This document shows positions 35,902 through 44,686 of a stretch of DNA of 64,000 bases, piece after piece. The notes beneath the pieces were generated by a model. That model ran no database searches. It had not been told where the DNA came from and saw nothing but the letters and a program-made list of their open reading frames with translations. The stretch spans positions 1 to 64,000 of the forward strand of contig NZ_JACHLK010000026.1 in assembly GCF_014207955.1 (NCBI RefSeq), read 5' to 3'. A program made the position numbers and the translations under genes. The DNA comes from Acidovorax soli. GTDB lineage: Bacteria > Pseudomonadota > Gammaproteobacteria > Burkholderiales > Burkholderiaceae_C. Position 1 is the first letter of the stretch. Each line of letters begins with the position of its first letter.

Positions 35902-36483
35902 GTGACCCGCTACCCTTTCCCATCGCTCGACAGCCTGCCCGAGGACATCCGCACCCGCATCCTCGAAGTGCAGGAAAAGGCCGGCTTCGTACCCAATGTG
36001 TTCCTGGCCTTTGCGCGGCGCCCGGCCGAGTGGCGTGCCTTTTTCGCCTACCACGATGCGCTGATGCTCAAGGAGGAAGGCAGCCTGACCAAGGGCGAGC
36101 GCGAGATGATCGTCACCACCACCAGCGCGGCCAACCAGTGCCTGTACTGCGTGGTGGCGCATGGCGCGATCCTGCGCATCTACGAGAAGAAGCCATTGGT
36201 GGCCGACCAGGTGGCCGTGAACTATCGCAAGGCCGAGATCAGCCCGCGCCAGCGCGCCATGCTCGACTTCGCCATGAAGGTCTGTGAGCGCTCGCACGAG
36301 ATCGAGGACGCCGACTTCACCGCCCTGCACGCGCACGGCTTCGACGACGAGGACATCTGGGACATTGCGGCCATCACCGCCTTCTTCGGGCTGAGCAACC
36401 GCATGGCCAGCTTTGCCGGCATGCAGCCCAACCCCGAGTTCTACCTGATGGGCCGCGTGCCCAAGGCCAAACCCGCCGCTTGA
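35902..36483 (+). CDS. AhpD-like peroxidase-related protein
   Basis: A 193-residue all-helical protein of the alkylhydroperoxidase AhpD/CMD superfamily. The redox motif C80-x-x-C83 with H87 is intact (NQCLYCVVAHG). The opening FPSLDSLPEDIRTRI and the end QPNPEFYLMGR match the uncharacterised peroxidase-related subgroup. It follows the IclR gene by 31 bases with AGGAG and may be cotranscribed. It would reduce peroxides or serve as a disulphide partner. Confidence 0.88.
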   Translation: MTRYPFPSLDSLPEDIRTRILEVQEKAGFVPNVFLAFARRPAEWRAFFAYHDALMLKEEGSLTKGEREMIVTTTSAANQCLYCVVAHGAILRIYEKKPLVADQVAVNYRKAEISPRQRAMLDFAMKVCERSHEIEDADFTALHAHGFDDEDIWDIAAITAFFGLSNRMASFAGMQPNPEFYLMGRVPKAKPAA

Positions 36484-36491
36484 GGCGCCCC

Positions 36492-37232
36492 ATGCAGCCC
36501 ACCCGCCTCCTGGCTGCCGGGCTGTGCGCGGCCGCCGCCTTCGCGGCCTGCAGCAGCGCCCACGCGGCCTCCGGCGGCTTTGCGCCGGGCAGCGGCACGC
36601 TCGATGCACGGCCCCTGAGCGTGCACGTACCGGCCGGCACGCTCTCGCCCCTGTCGAGCACCATGCCGCCCCTGCTGCTGCGCCGGGAAGACGGAGCCGG
36701 GCCTGTGTACTACCTGGCCTCAGGCCTGGGTGTGCCGCGCTACGGTATTGCCGACCTGCCCGGCGCCGCGGCCTGGCGCGTGGTGCCCGATGCGGACTGC
36801 GCCAGCCTGGTGCCGGTGGCGCTCGACGAGGTCAAGCAAGCTTCCGTGCAGGTCGTCACGGTGCAGCAGAACCCCCTGCCCATGGCATGCGCCGCCGCGT
36901 TCGAAGGCAGTTGCACCAGCCGTGACCAGCGCCTGCGCATCGGCACCACCTTCCAGGGCACACGGCGCACGGCGCGCGCCGGTGGCGGCTTCTTCGGCAC
37001 CGAAGGAAAGATCACCACGACCTTCCACACCGGTGTGCGCACGCTGACCATCGAGCACCTGCCCTCGGGCCGCCAGTGGCGCATGGACGAGGCGCTGCAG
37101 GACTCCGCCGCCTACAGCGCACCGCAGACGGCCATCCGCTACCTGCCGGAGTGGCAGCGGGTGCTGCTGCTCGGTGTCAGCACGGGAACCGAGGGCGCGC
37201 AAGGCCGCTGCATCGCGTTGCCGCCAAGCTGA
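36492..37232 (+). CDS. Exported protein of unknown function
   Basis: A 246-residue protein with an N-terminal hydrophobic stretch (MQPTRLLAAGLCAAAAFAAC) and a possible weak lipobox (FAAC), then SSAHAAS, so it may be a lipoprotein or a Sec-exported protein. The mature part has five further cysteines and a beta-rich composition; I recognise no family. I choose ATG 36492 over TTG 36480, which would overlap the previous stop. Its stop is two bases from the stop of the convergent GGDEF-EAL gene, so the two transcripts must overlap or end by another mechanism. Confidence 0.7.
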   Translation: MQPTRLLAAGLCAAAAFAACSSAHAASGGFAPGSGTLDARPLSVHVPAGTLSPLSSTMPPLLLRREDGAGPVYYLASGLGVPRYGIADLPGAAAWRVVPDADCASLVPVALDEVKQASVQVVTVQQNPLPMACAAAFEGSCTSRDQRLRIGTTFQGTRRTARAGGGFFGTEGKITTTFHTGVRTLTIEHLPSGRQWRMDEALQDSAAYSAPQTAIRYLPEWQRVLLLGVSTGTEGAQGRCIALPPS

Positions 37233-37234
37233 TT

Positions 37235-40200
37235 TCAAGCCATGTCGCCTTGCGGCTGGGCGCTGCGCGCGCGTTGTGCGAGCAGCGCCGTCGCGGCCTC
37301 CACGGACATCGGCCGGGCATACAGGTAGCCCTGCACCTCGTCGCAGCCATGGTCCTTGAGAAAGTCACGCTGCTCGGCGGTCTCCACGCCTTCGGCGATC
37401 ACGCGCAGTTGGAGGCTCTTGGCCATGGCGATGACGGCCGAGGCGATGGCCTCGGCCCCCTCGTTCCCATGCTTGCCCAAGTCCAGCACGAAGGAGCGGT
37501 CGATCTTGAGCTTGCTCACCGGAAAGCGGCGCAGGTAGCTCAGGCTGGAGTACCCCGTGCCGAAGTCATCGATGGCGATCTGGATGCCCTTGCCCACCAA
37601 CTGGTGCAAGGTCTCCACGGCAGCATCCGTGTTGGCCATCAGCGTGCCTTCGGTCAGCTCCATCTCCAGCGCGCCGGCAGGCAGGTCGAATTCCGAAAGG
37701 ACACGGCCCACCTCGTGCAAAAAGTCGGGTGCCTGGAACTGCACGGCCGAGAGGTTCACCGCGATGGGCAGGGGCACCAGGCCCTCGCTGCGCCAGCGCG
37801 ACCAGATGCGCGCCGCCTCGCGCAGCACCCAGTTGCCGATCTCCGCGATCATGCCCGAGGATTCGGCAATGGGGATGAAGCGCGCCGGGGACACCGGGCC
37901 GCGTGTGCGGTGCGTCCAGCGCAGCAGGGCCTCCATGCCCACGGGCTGGCCCTGCGCCAGGGTGAACTGGGGCTGCAGGTGCAGCTCGAGCTCGCCGACG
38001 TCGATGGCCTGGCGCAGGTCCACGGCCAGCAGCATGTCATCGTAGGCCGAGGCGTTCATCTCGGGCGCATACAGGCGCCAGGTGTTGCGCCCATGCGCCT
38101 TGGCGATGCGCATCGCGGCTTCGACGTTGTGCAGCAGGTCTTCGGCATTCTGCGCATGCTCGGGATAGCTCGCGATGCCGATGCTGGCCGTGGGCGACAC
38201 CGGGTGCTCCTGCAGCCCCAGGCGGATGGGCGGGGCCAGCAGCGCACGCACCTGGCTGATCAGCAGGGCATGGGTGACGGGATTGCCTGCAAGCACGAGC
38301 ATGAACTCATCGCCGCCGTAGCGGTACAGGCCCTTGAGGTCGGAACACAGCCCCCGCAGCCGCTCGGCCACCTGGACCAGCAGCGCATCCCCCTGCGCAT
38401 AGCCGAACGATTCGTTGATGCCCTTGAAGCGGTCCAGGTTGACCAAAGCCAGCGACAGGCTGTGGTGCCCCGGTGCAGCCTGGGCCTGCACCGCCGCGAT
38501 GTACTGCGGCAGGTCCTGCTCCAGCCGGGCCCGGTTGGGCAGCCCGGTGACCGGGTCATGGATGGCCAGGTACTCGGCCTGGCTCTCGGCCTGCTTGAGG
38601 CGGGTCAGGTCGGTGAAGAAATCCACATGCTGCTCCACCTGGCCATCGGCGCCGCGGTGCGCGCAGACCAGCAGGCGGGCCGGGAACACCGTTCCGTCCT
38701 TGCGGCGGATGTGCACCTCTCCCTCCCAGAAGTCTTCCGTCTGCAGGATGGCGCGCGCGCGCTCGACCACGGCGGGGTCCAGACCCGCATTGAGCACCAC
38801 GGTGGGCTGGCCCTGCAGGTCCGCGAGCGTATAACCGGTGATCTTCGTCAGATGGGGGTTGATGGAGACGATGCGCTTGTCGCGGTCGCCGACCACGATG
38901 GCGGCGGCCGAGCGCTCGAAGAAGCTCGCGGCCACGCGCAGCTGCATGTCCACCTGGGCCTGGCGCGTGACGTCGCGGCCTATGCCCACGAAATAGCGCT
39001 TGCCGTCCGACTCGAAGCAGCCCACGGTGCCTTCGAGCAAGAAGGTGCTGCCATCGGCCCGCAGCCGCGGGATGCGGATGTGCTTGGACTCCCCTGGCTC
39101 CATGGCGTCCAGCAGCGCCGCCTGCTCTGCCGCATGGGCCGGTGGCCGCATGCGCTGCGCGCCCATGCCGATAAGCTGTTCGCGCGGGTAGCCATACACG
39201 TCGGCCGCCGCCTGGCTCACGTCCAGGATGGTGCCCTCATGGTCGGTCAGCAGAAAGATGTCGGCCGAGCCGCGCAGCATGTGCTCGTAGTGCCGGCGCA
39301 GCCCCGCCTCCCGGGCCGCATGGCGGTGGTGGTCGCCGCGCCGCCAGGTTGCATAGAGCAGCGAACCCAGCAGCAACAGCGCCAGGACCCCGGCAACCAG
39401 CACGTGGGTGCGGTCCTCGATGGCTGCGTAGACCGCCTTCTCGGGCATCTGGCTCACCACCGTCCATCCGGGCAGCAGGATCGCTTCGCGCCGGGCCAGC
39501 ACCAGGGCCCCGTCCCGGTTGGGCCCCTGCGCCTGAGAAGGCGCACCGGCAGCGGTGAGCAGGCTTTCGACGGACTCCCGGGCCTGGCGCGGGCGTACGG
39601 CCAGGGGCCGCGCGCCGCCCGCCGGAGACAGAAGCTGCAGGCCCTGCGCACCGCGGCGCACCAGGAGGGTCTCGCCCCCCCAGTTCGCAGGGCGGGCCTT
39701 GGTCAGCGAATCCACCAGCCACCGGGGATCCATCTCCAGGTACAGCACAAGGCCGGTCTGCTGGACGCCATCGGTGATGTTGCGCACCAGGCCCAGGCGC
39801 AGGCCGGTGTCGCTGCCCTCGCCCAGTTCGATCCACTGCGCCCGGCTGCCCGCCTCCGTGCGCGCCAGCTGTCCGGTCTGCCCGGCATCGAGGGCGGCCC
39901 CGCTGCTGAAGGCGGCCGCTCCGGACTGGCGGTCGATGATGGCCACCGTCCGGTAGGCATAGAGGTGCTGCATGCGTTCGACATGCCGAAGCAACAGGGC
40001 CTCGGCATCCGCATGCCCCGCCCCGGCATGCCGCCAATGCGCGAGCGCCTGTACCAGCAAGGCACTGGTGCCGATGGCATCCGCGTCCGCGGTGCGCTCG
40101 GCCAGCCAGGTATCGAGCGAGTGGGCCGAGAGCTCGGACGTCACGCGCAGGGAGTCCCACGCGGACAGCTCGGCAGACCGCTTGGCCTGCAGGTGCAGCG

Positions 40201-40339
40201 CCAGCCCGAGCGCGATGACGCCCGCGACAAAGGCGGCAAAGACCAGGGGCACCAGCCAGCGGGCCCGCCACGGCGCCGGCGCGGTATCCGGCGCACCCGC
40301 CAGCGTACCGCCGGACAAGGAAGCTTTGTCAGTTGCCAT
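37235..40339 (-). CDS. Membrane PAS-GGDEF-EAL protein (c-di-GMP synthesis/breakdown)
   Basis: A 1034-residue sensor. One membrane helix (about 27-50), a periplasmic sensor region of dCache type (about 50-305), a second helix (about 308-332), two PAS domains (about 350-470 and 480-600), a GGDEF domain (intact RYGGDEF near 675) and an EAL domain (GMEALLRW near 803, DDFGTGYSSLSYL). Both catalytic motifs look complete, so diguanylate cyclase and phosphodiesterase activity are both possible. I see no RxxD inhibitory site before GGDEF. ATG 40339 is preceded by a run of ten G at the ribosome-binding position. Confidence 0.9.
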   Translation of the reverse strand: MATDKASLSGGTLAGAPDTAPAPWRARWLVPLVFAAFVAGVIALGLALHLQAKRSAELSAWDSLRVTSELSAHSLDTWLAERTADADAIGTSALLVQALAHWRHAGAGHADAEALLLRHVERMQHLYAYRTVAIIDRQSGAAAFSSGAALDAGQTGQLARTEAGSRAQWIELGEGSDTGLRLGLVRNITDGVQQTGLVLYLEMDPRWLVDSLTKARPANWGGETLLVRRGAQGLQLLSPAGGARPLAVRPRQARESVESLLTAAGAPSQAQGPNRDGALVLARREAILLPGWTVVSQMPEKAVYAAIEDRTHVLVAGVLALLLLGSLLYATWRRGDHHRHAAREAGLRRHYEHMLRGSADIFLLTDHEGTILDVSQAAADVYGYPREQLIGMGAQRMRPPAHAAEQAALLDAMEPGESKHIRIPRLRADGSTFLLEGTVGCFESDGKRYFVGIGRDVTRQAQVDMQLRVAASFFERSAAAIVVGDRDKRIVSINPHLTKITGYTLADLQGQPTVVLNAGLDPAVVERARAILQTEDFWEGEVHIRRKDGTVFPARLLVCAHRGADGQVEQHVDFFTDLTRLKQAESQAEYLAIHDPVTGLPNRARLEQDLPQYIAAVQAQAAPGHHSLSLALVNLDRFKGINESFGYAQGDALLVQVAERLRGLCSDLKGLYRYGGDEFMLVLAGNPVTHALLISQVRALLAPPIRLGLQEHPVSPTASIGIASYPEHAQNAEDLLHNVEAAMRIAKAHGRNTWRLYAPEMNASAYDDMLLAVDLRQAIDVGELELHLQPQFTLAQGQPVGMEALLRWTHRTRGPVSPARFIPIAESSGMIAEIGNWVLREAARIWSRWRSEGLVPLPIAVNLSAVQFQAPDFLHEVGRVLSEFDLPAGALEMELTEGTLMANTDAAVETLHQLVGKGIQIAIDDFGTGYSSLSYLRRFPVSKLKIDRSFVLDLGKHGNEGAEAIASAVIAMAKSLQLRVIAEGVETAEQRDFLKDHGCDEVQGYLYARPMSVEAATALLAQRARSAQPQGDMA

Positions 40340-40345
40340 GGCCAA

Positions 40346-40355
40346 CCCCCCCCCC
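40346..40355 (-). repeat. G10 homopolymer at the ribosome-binding position
   Basis: Ten consecutive C on the plus strand (G on the coding strand) lie 6 to 16 bases ahead of the GGDEF-EAL start codon. No other Shine-Dalgarno is visible, so the G-run itself, or GGTT after it, must serve. Such tracts are prone to slippage. Confidence 0.75.
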
Positions 40356-40502
40356 GTTGCAGCGCGGCAGATGGGCCAGGGATTCAGCCGCCGCGCATGT
40401 TCTGATCGCCCACGGCTTCGTGGGCCGCGCGCACTGTGTCTGCCGGGTCCATTTAGTCGGATTCGCACCGGGGTGTCAACGGCAAGACCCCTGGAGTGAA
40501 AC

Positions 40503-40612
40503 ACCCCCTGAGGCGCTTCGCGCCTTCACCCTCTCTCGCATTGCTGCGCAATGCGGGAGGGGGACGCTCCCAGTGCGGCGGGGCGGCCCTTGCACGGGAG
40601 CACTGGCGCGGG
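40503..40612 (+). repeat. Copy of a dispersed GC-rich intergenic repeat
   Basis: This sits in the 327-base gap 40340-40666, which holds no gene. The order of blocks is CCCCCTGAGGCGCTTCGCGCCTTC, then a CTCTCGCATTGCTGCGCAATGCGGGAG hairpin, then TGCGGCGGGGCGGCCCTTGCAC. The first and last blocks match 3332-3411 (minus strand); the middle hairpin has been replaced by a longer one. Confidence 0.78.
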
Positions 40613-40666
40613 CCGTGCCAGTTTCATGCTCTACGGGTGGCGCCATGGGCAACTGCAGTGCAGGCC

Positions 40667-41089
40667 TCAGCCCGAGACGATGGCCAGCATCCACTCCGGC
40701 AGGGCCACGGCCTTCTTCTGGGGGAAATCGACCCAGATCGTGGTCGCCCCGCCGGCCGCGCAGATCACGCCCGGCCGGTCCACCCGCTCCATGGTGCCCC
40801 AGGTCTCGAAGGTGGTGCGCCCCGGATCGCTCACGTAGAACTTGAGCAGCACATCGGCCGGGTATTCGAGTTGCTGGTAGAAGTTGCAGAACGCATTGAC
40901 GATCACCGGGCCCTGGCCCGAGGGATCGGGGTTGCAGCCCACCGACACCATCCAGTCGATGCGCGCCGTCTCCAGGTAGCGGAAGTACACGGTGTTGTTC
41001 ACATGGCCCATGGCGTCCATGTCGCCCCAGCGCACGGGAAAGCGCATCTCGTGCACCAGCTTCTTCTTTTCGGGGATTTCAATCTTCAT
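40667..41089 (-). CDS. Acyl-CoA thioesterase (4-hydroxybenzoyl-CoA thioesterase-like)
   Basis: A 140-residue hotdog-fold thioesterase. RWGDMDAMGHVNNTVYFRYLETAR carries the catalytic Asp and the HVNN motif of the 4HBT family. It would hydrolyse a short or aromatic acyl-CoA in the cytoplasm. ATG 41089 overlaps the stop of the DMT exporter gene as ATGA; the long in-frame extension upstream runs antiphase through that gene. Confidence 0.9.
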   Translation of the reverse strand: MKIEIPEKKKLVHEMRFPVRWGDMDAMGHVNNTVYFRYLETARIDWMVSVGCNPDPSGQGPVIVNAFCNFYQQLEYPADVLLKFYVSDPGRTTFETWGTMERVDRPGVICAAGGATTIWVDFPQKKAVALPEWMLAIVSG

Positions 41090-41982
41090 CGGTGTGCCTT
41101 GATGGAAGCGAGGATGCCCAATGTAAACAACACGGCGGCAGCCCATTGCGCCGGGGTGGGCCAGCGGCCATCCCAGGCGAAGGAATAGACGAGCGCGAAC
41201 AGGGTCTCGCTCACGATCAACTGCCCGCACAGGCTGGCGGACAGGCGCTGGCTGGCGATGTTCCACAAAATGGTGGCCAGCCAGCTCGAACCGAAGCCCA
41301 GCGCCAGGCACACGGCCATGAAGCTGCCAAACCCCGGCTGAGCGACCAGCGCGGGCAGGCTGGTGCCGCCTGCCAGCCACAGCAGCAGGCCACCCAGGCC
41401 GGTGGCCACGCCCAGCCAGTTGGCCCAGTCGGTGGCGCGCACCTCGGGGTGGCGCTTGAGCCAGGCCGAGTTGAGGATGGCAAAGGCCGTCCAGAACACC
41501 AGGGCCACGAGGGCGATGGCAATGCCGCGCCAGTAGCTGCCGGCGCCGGGCGCGGCGGCATCGCCGTGTGGCGCCTCGGCCATGAGCACCGGGCCGGCCA
41601 CGGTGAGCAACAGCCCCGGCACCAGGGCGGCCCAGCGCAGGCCCTGCGGCTTGCCCAGCAGCATGACCTAGACCGGGATGGTGCCAATGATCAGCGCCGG
41701 CATCTCGGCCCCCGCGTCGCGGATGGCCCAGACCAGCAGCAGGTAGTAACCCGTGAAGCCCAGTACCGAGAGCCACAGTGCGGCCCAGGCCTGGGCGAGG
41801 GTTGGCCGGCGGGAACTGCCGCGCAGGCCCCACAGCAGCATGCCCACGGCCACGGCGCCATAGGCCACGAAGCGGCCCGCCGTCAGGTCCACCGAGGCGA
41901 ACGAACCCGCCATGTGCGGCGCAACGAACACCAGACCCCAGAGCGCGCCCGCGGCGAGCCCGGCCAGGATGCCGGTCAGCAT
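41086..41982 (-). pseudogene. EamA/DMT-family transporter interrupted by an in-frame TAG
   Basis: Over 299 codons this frame encodes a full-length DMT exporter with two EamA domains and about ten helices (GILAGLAAGALWGLVFVAPHM at the start, GQLIVSETLFALVYSFAWDG near the end). A single TAG at 41670-41668 splits it after IIGTIPV, and the frame resumes without a shift at VMLLGKPQG. Everything else is intact, including the ATGA overlap with the thioesterase gene, so the loss looks recent or could be a sequencing error. The halves alone (104 and 192 residues) are unlikely to transport. Amber readthrough is another option. Confidence 0.8.
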
Positions 41983-41988
41983 CCAGGC

Positions 41989-42771
41989 TCAAACGGCAAA
42001 GCCATCGTCTGCGGCGATCACGGCACCGTTGATGAAGTGGCTCTGGTCGCTGGCCAGCATGACGATCAGCGCGTCCAGATTCTCGGGCGCGCCCACGCGC
42101 TTGCGCGGCAGCATGTCGATGAGCTTCTTGCCCTGCTCGGTCTGCCAGTGGCGGTGGTTGATCTCGGTGTCGATGTAGCCGGGGCAGATGGCATTGGTGT
42201 TGATGCCGAACTTGCCCCACTCCATGGCCATGGCCTTGGTCATCTGCACCACGGCGGCCTTGCTCATGCAGTAGGCGCCGATCTGCGGCAGCACCTTGAG
42301 ACCGGCCATGGAGGCGATGTTGATGATGCGCCCGCCCGTGAAGCTGCCCGGCGCCGCGCCGCGCGAACGCGCCAGCATGCGCTTGCCAACCTCTTGGGCC
42401 ACGAAGAACGCGCCCTTGACGTTGGTGTCGAAGATGAAGTCGTAGTCCTCGGGCGTCACGTCCTGCAAGCGCTGCGTGGTGCTCACGCCCGAGTTGTTGA
42501 CCAGGATGTCGATGGAGCCCATTTCGGTCTCGGCATGGGCCACGGCGGACTTGATGGAGGCGTGGTCGGTCACATCGAGCTCGATCACGTGGGCGTCGCC
42601 GCCCTCGCCCTCGATGCGGGCACGCAGTTCCTTGAGCTTTTCGATGCGCCGGCTGGCCAGCACCACCCCGGCCCCGGCGCGCGCCAGCGTGCGCGCGAAC
42701 TGCGCTCCCAAGCCGCTGGAGGCGCCGGTGATGAAGGCCACCCGGCCGGAAAGATCGATGCTGTATGCCAT
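41989..42771 (-). CDS. Short-chain dehydrogenase/reductase (FabG-like)
   Basis: A 260-residue SDR. The cofactor motif TGASSGLG is at residue 16, NNSG near 92, and the catalytic tetrad is N, S in NIASMAG, and Y-x3-K in YCMSKAA. It would act on a 3-hydroxyacyl or similar substrate. The PGYIDTEIN block is typical of FabG-like enzymes. It leads the SDR-DMT-thioesterase transcript and faces the ETF-QO gene across a region with a perfect 12-bp palindrome. Confidence 0.9.
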   Translation of the reverse strand: MAYSIDLSGRVAFITGASSGLGAQFARTLARAGAGVVLASRRIEKLKELRARIEGEGGDAHVIELDVTDHASIKSAVAHAETEMGSIDILVNNSGVSTTQRLQDVTPEDYDFIFDTNVKGAFFVAQEVGKRMLARSRGAAPGSFTGGRIINIASMAGLKVLPQIGAYCMSKAAVVQMTKAMAMEWGKFGINTNAICPGYIDTEINHRHWQTEQGKKLIDMLPRKRVGAPENLDALIVMLASDQSHFINGAVIAADDGFAV

Positions 42772-42797
42772 TTAGAGAGCCTCCACTGCAGAAAAAA

Positions 42798-42809
42798 GAA
42801 CGATCGTTC
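42798..42809. promoter_or_regulatory. Perfect 12-bp palindrome GAACGATCGTTC
   Basis: It lies in the 140-base divergent region between the SDR and ETF-QO genes, just ahead of an AT-rich stretch. GAACG-N2-CGTTC symmetry is the type bound by TetR-family regulators of fatty-acid and acyl-CoA metabolism; the regulator itself is not in the window. Confidence 0.6.
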
Positions 42810-42911
42810 GATTATTTAAAATAGGGCAATACAATCAGTCTCCAGGCAGACAGAATCCCTGCCGCTGTCCGACGACAATCGACACGATATCAAACGCCCG
42901 ACGAAACACCC

Positions 42912-44618
42912 ATGACGAACGAAGAAATCCTCGCCCAGTATGGTCCCCGTGAAGCAATGGAATACGACGTGGTCGTCGTGGGCGGTGGCCCCGGCGGCAT
43001 GGCCACCGCGATCCGGCTCAAGCAATTGGCGGCCGAAAAGGGCCAGGACATCTCGGTCGTGGTGCTCGAAAAAGGCTCCGAGCCCGGCGCGCACATCCTG
43101 TCTGGCGCCATCATGGACCCCAAGGCCCTCACGGAGCTGATCCCCGACTGGAAGGCCAAGGGCGCGCCCCTGAACCAGCCCGTGACCGACGACGCGATGA
43201 TTTTCCTGGGCGAGAAGTCGTCCTTCCGCGTGCCCAATGTGTTCCTGCCCCACAACTTCCAGAACCACGGCAACTACGTGGTGCGCCTGGGCAATGTGGT
43301 CAAGTGGCTGGGCGAGCAGGCCGAAGCCCTGGGCGTGGAGATCTTCCCCGGCTTCTCGGCGGCCGAGGTGCTCTACAACGAGAACGGCTCCGTCAAGGGC
43401 GTGGCCACGGGCAACATGGGCATCAGCAAGGAAGGCGAGCCCACGGGCGACTTCCAACTGGGCATGGAACTGCATGCCAAGTACACCATCTTCGCCGAAG
43501 GCTCGCGCGGCCACCTGGGCAAGCAGCTGATCTCGCGTTTCAAGCTCGACGCGCATTCCGACCCGCAGAGCTATGCCATCGGCATCAAGGAACTGTGGGA
43601 GATCGACCCACAGCGCCACCAGCCCGGCTTCGTGATGCACACCGCCGGCTGGCCCATGGAGAACGACACCTACGGCGGCGCCTTCCTGTACCATCTGGAC
43701 GACAACAAGGTGACCCTGGGCTTCATCACCGGTCTGGGCTATTCCAACCCCTACCTCAGCCCGTTCGAGGAATTCCAGCGCTGGAAGACCCACGCCAACA
43801 TCCGCTGGTACCTGGAGGGCGACGAGTCCAAGGGCATCAAGCCCGCCAAGCGCATCAGCTATGGCGCGCGCGCCATCACGGCCGGCGGCCTGCTGAGCCT
43901 GCCCAAGACCATCTTCCCGGGCGGCGCGCTGATCGGCTGCGACGCGGGCTACCTCAACGTGGGCCGCATCAAGGGCAGCCACGCCGCCATCAAGTCCGGC
44001 ATGCTGGCCGCCGAGGCCGCCTACGACGCCGTGGTGGCCGGGCGCCAGCACGATGAACTGAGCGCCTACCCTGAGGCCTTCGAGAAGAGCTGGCTGCACA
44101 CCGAGCTCAACAAGGACCGCAACTTCAAGAACTGGTTCAAGAAGGGCCTGGTCACCGCCACCATCATGAACGGCATCGAGCAGTTCGTGCTCAAGGGCAA
44201 CATCCCCTGGACGCTGCACCGCGACAAGCCCGACCACGTGCACTTGAAGCCCGCGTCCGAGTGCAAGCCCATCATCTACCCCAAGCCCGATGGCAAGCTG
44301 ACCTTCGACCGCCTGTCCAGCGTGTTCATCAGCAACACCAACCACGCCGAGAACCAGCCGGCCCACCTGACGCTCAAGGATGCGAGCGTGCCGGTGAACA
44401 TCAACCTGGCCAAGTACGCCGGCCCCGAGGCCCGCTACTGCCCGGCCGGTGTGTACGAGTTCGTGCCCGACACCGCCAAGGGCGGCGACAACCAGCGCCT
44501 GCAGATCAACGCGCAGAACTGCGTGCACTGCAAGACCTGCGACATCAAGGACCCCACGCAGAACATCGTGTGGGTGACGCCCGAAGGCGGCGGCGGCCCG
44601 AACTACTCGGGCATGTAA
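42912..44618 (+). CDS. Electron transfer flavoprotein-ubiquinone oxidoreductase
   Basis: A 568-residue membrane-associated flavo-iron-sulphur protein that passes electrons from acyl-CoA dehydrogenases, through ETF, to ubiquinone. FAD binding is shown by VVVGGGPGGMATAIRL near residue 20. The [4Fe-4S] cysteines are C510 (ARYCPAGVYEF) and C537, C540, C543 (CVHCKTC). The length is standard. It ends at a clear terminator and is therefore probably monocistronic. The ETF subunits themselves are not in the window. Confidence 0.96.
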   Translation: MTNEEILAQYGPREAMEYDVVVVGGGPGGMATAIRLKQLAAEKGQDISVVVLEKGSEPGAHILSGAIMDPKALTELIPDWKAKGAPLNQPVTDDAMIFLGEKSSFRVPNVFLPHNFQNHGNYVVRLGNVVKWLGEQAEALGVEIFPGFSAAEVLYNENGSVKGVATGNMGISKEGEPTGDFQLGMELHAKYTIFAEGSRGHLGKQLISRFKLDAHSDPQSYAIGIKELWEIDPQRHQPGFVMHTAGWPMENDTYGGAFLYHLDDNKVTLGFITGLGYSNPYLSPFEEFQRWKTHANIRWYLEGDESKGIKPAKRISYGARAITAGGLLSLPKTIFPGGALIGCDAGYLNVGRIKGSHAAIKSGMLAAEAAYDAVVAGRQHDELSAYPEAFEKSWLHTELNKDRNFKNWFKKGLVTATIMNGIEQFVLKGNIPWTLHRDKPDHVHLKPASECKPIIYPKPDGKLTFDRLSSVFISNTNHAENQPAHLTLKDASVPVNINLAKYAGPEARYCPAGVYEFVPDTAKGGDNQRLQINAQNCVHCKTCDIKDPTQNIVWVTPEGGGGPNYSGM

Positions 44619-44630
44619 CCGACCCAAGAC

Positions 44631-44657
44631 AAAGGGCCTGCAATGCAGGCCCTTTTT
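44631..44657 (+). terminator. Rho-independent terminator
   Basis: AAAGGGCCTGC (44631-44641) pairs with GCAGGCCCTTT (44645-44655) around AAT, with T continuing to 44657. It serves ETF-QO and, because of the A/T symmetry, also the convergent PurM-like gene. Confidence 0.88.
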
Positions 44658-44686
44658 CATTGGCGTCCCAGGGAGGGATGCAGGGG

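Noticed and set aside
37076-40405. 1109-codon plus-strand open frame
   Set aside because: Antisense to the PAS-GGDEF-EAL gene, whose domains are all intact; the frame is His/Gln/Arg-rich with no domain.
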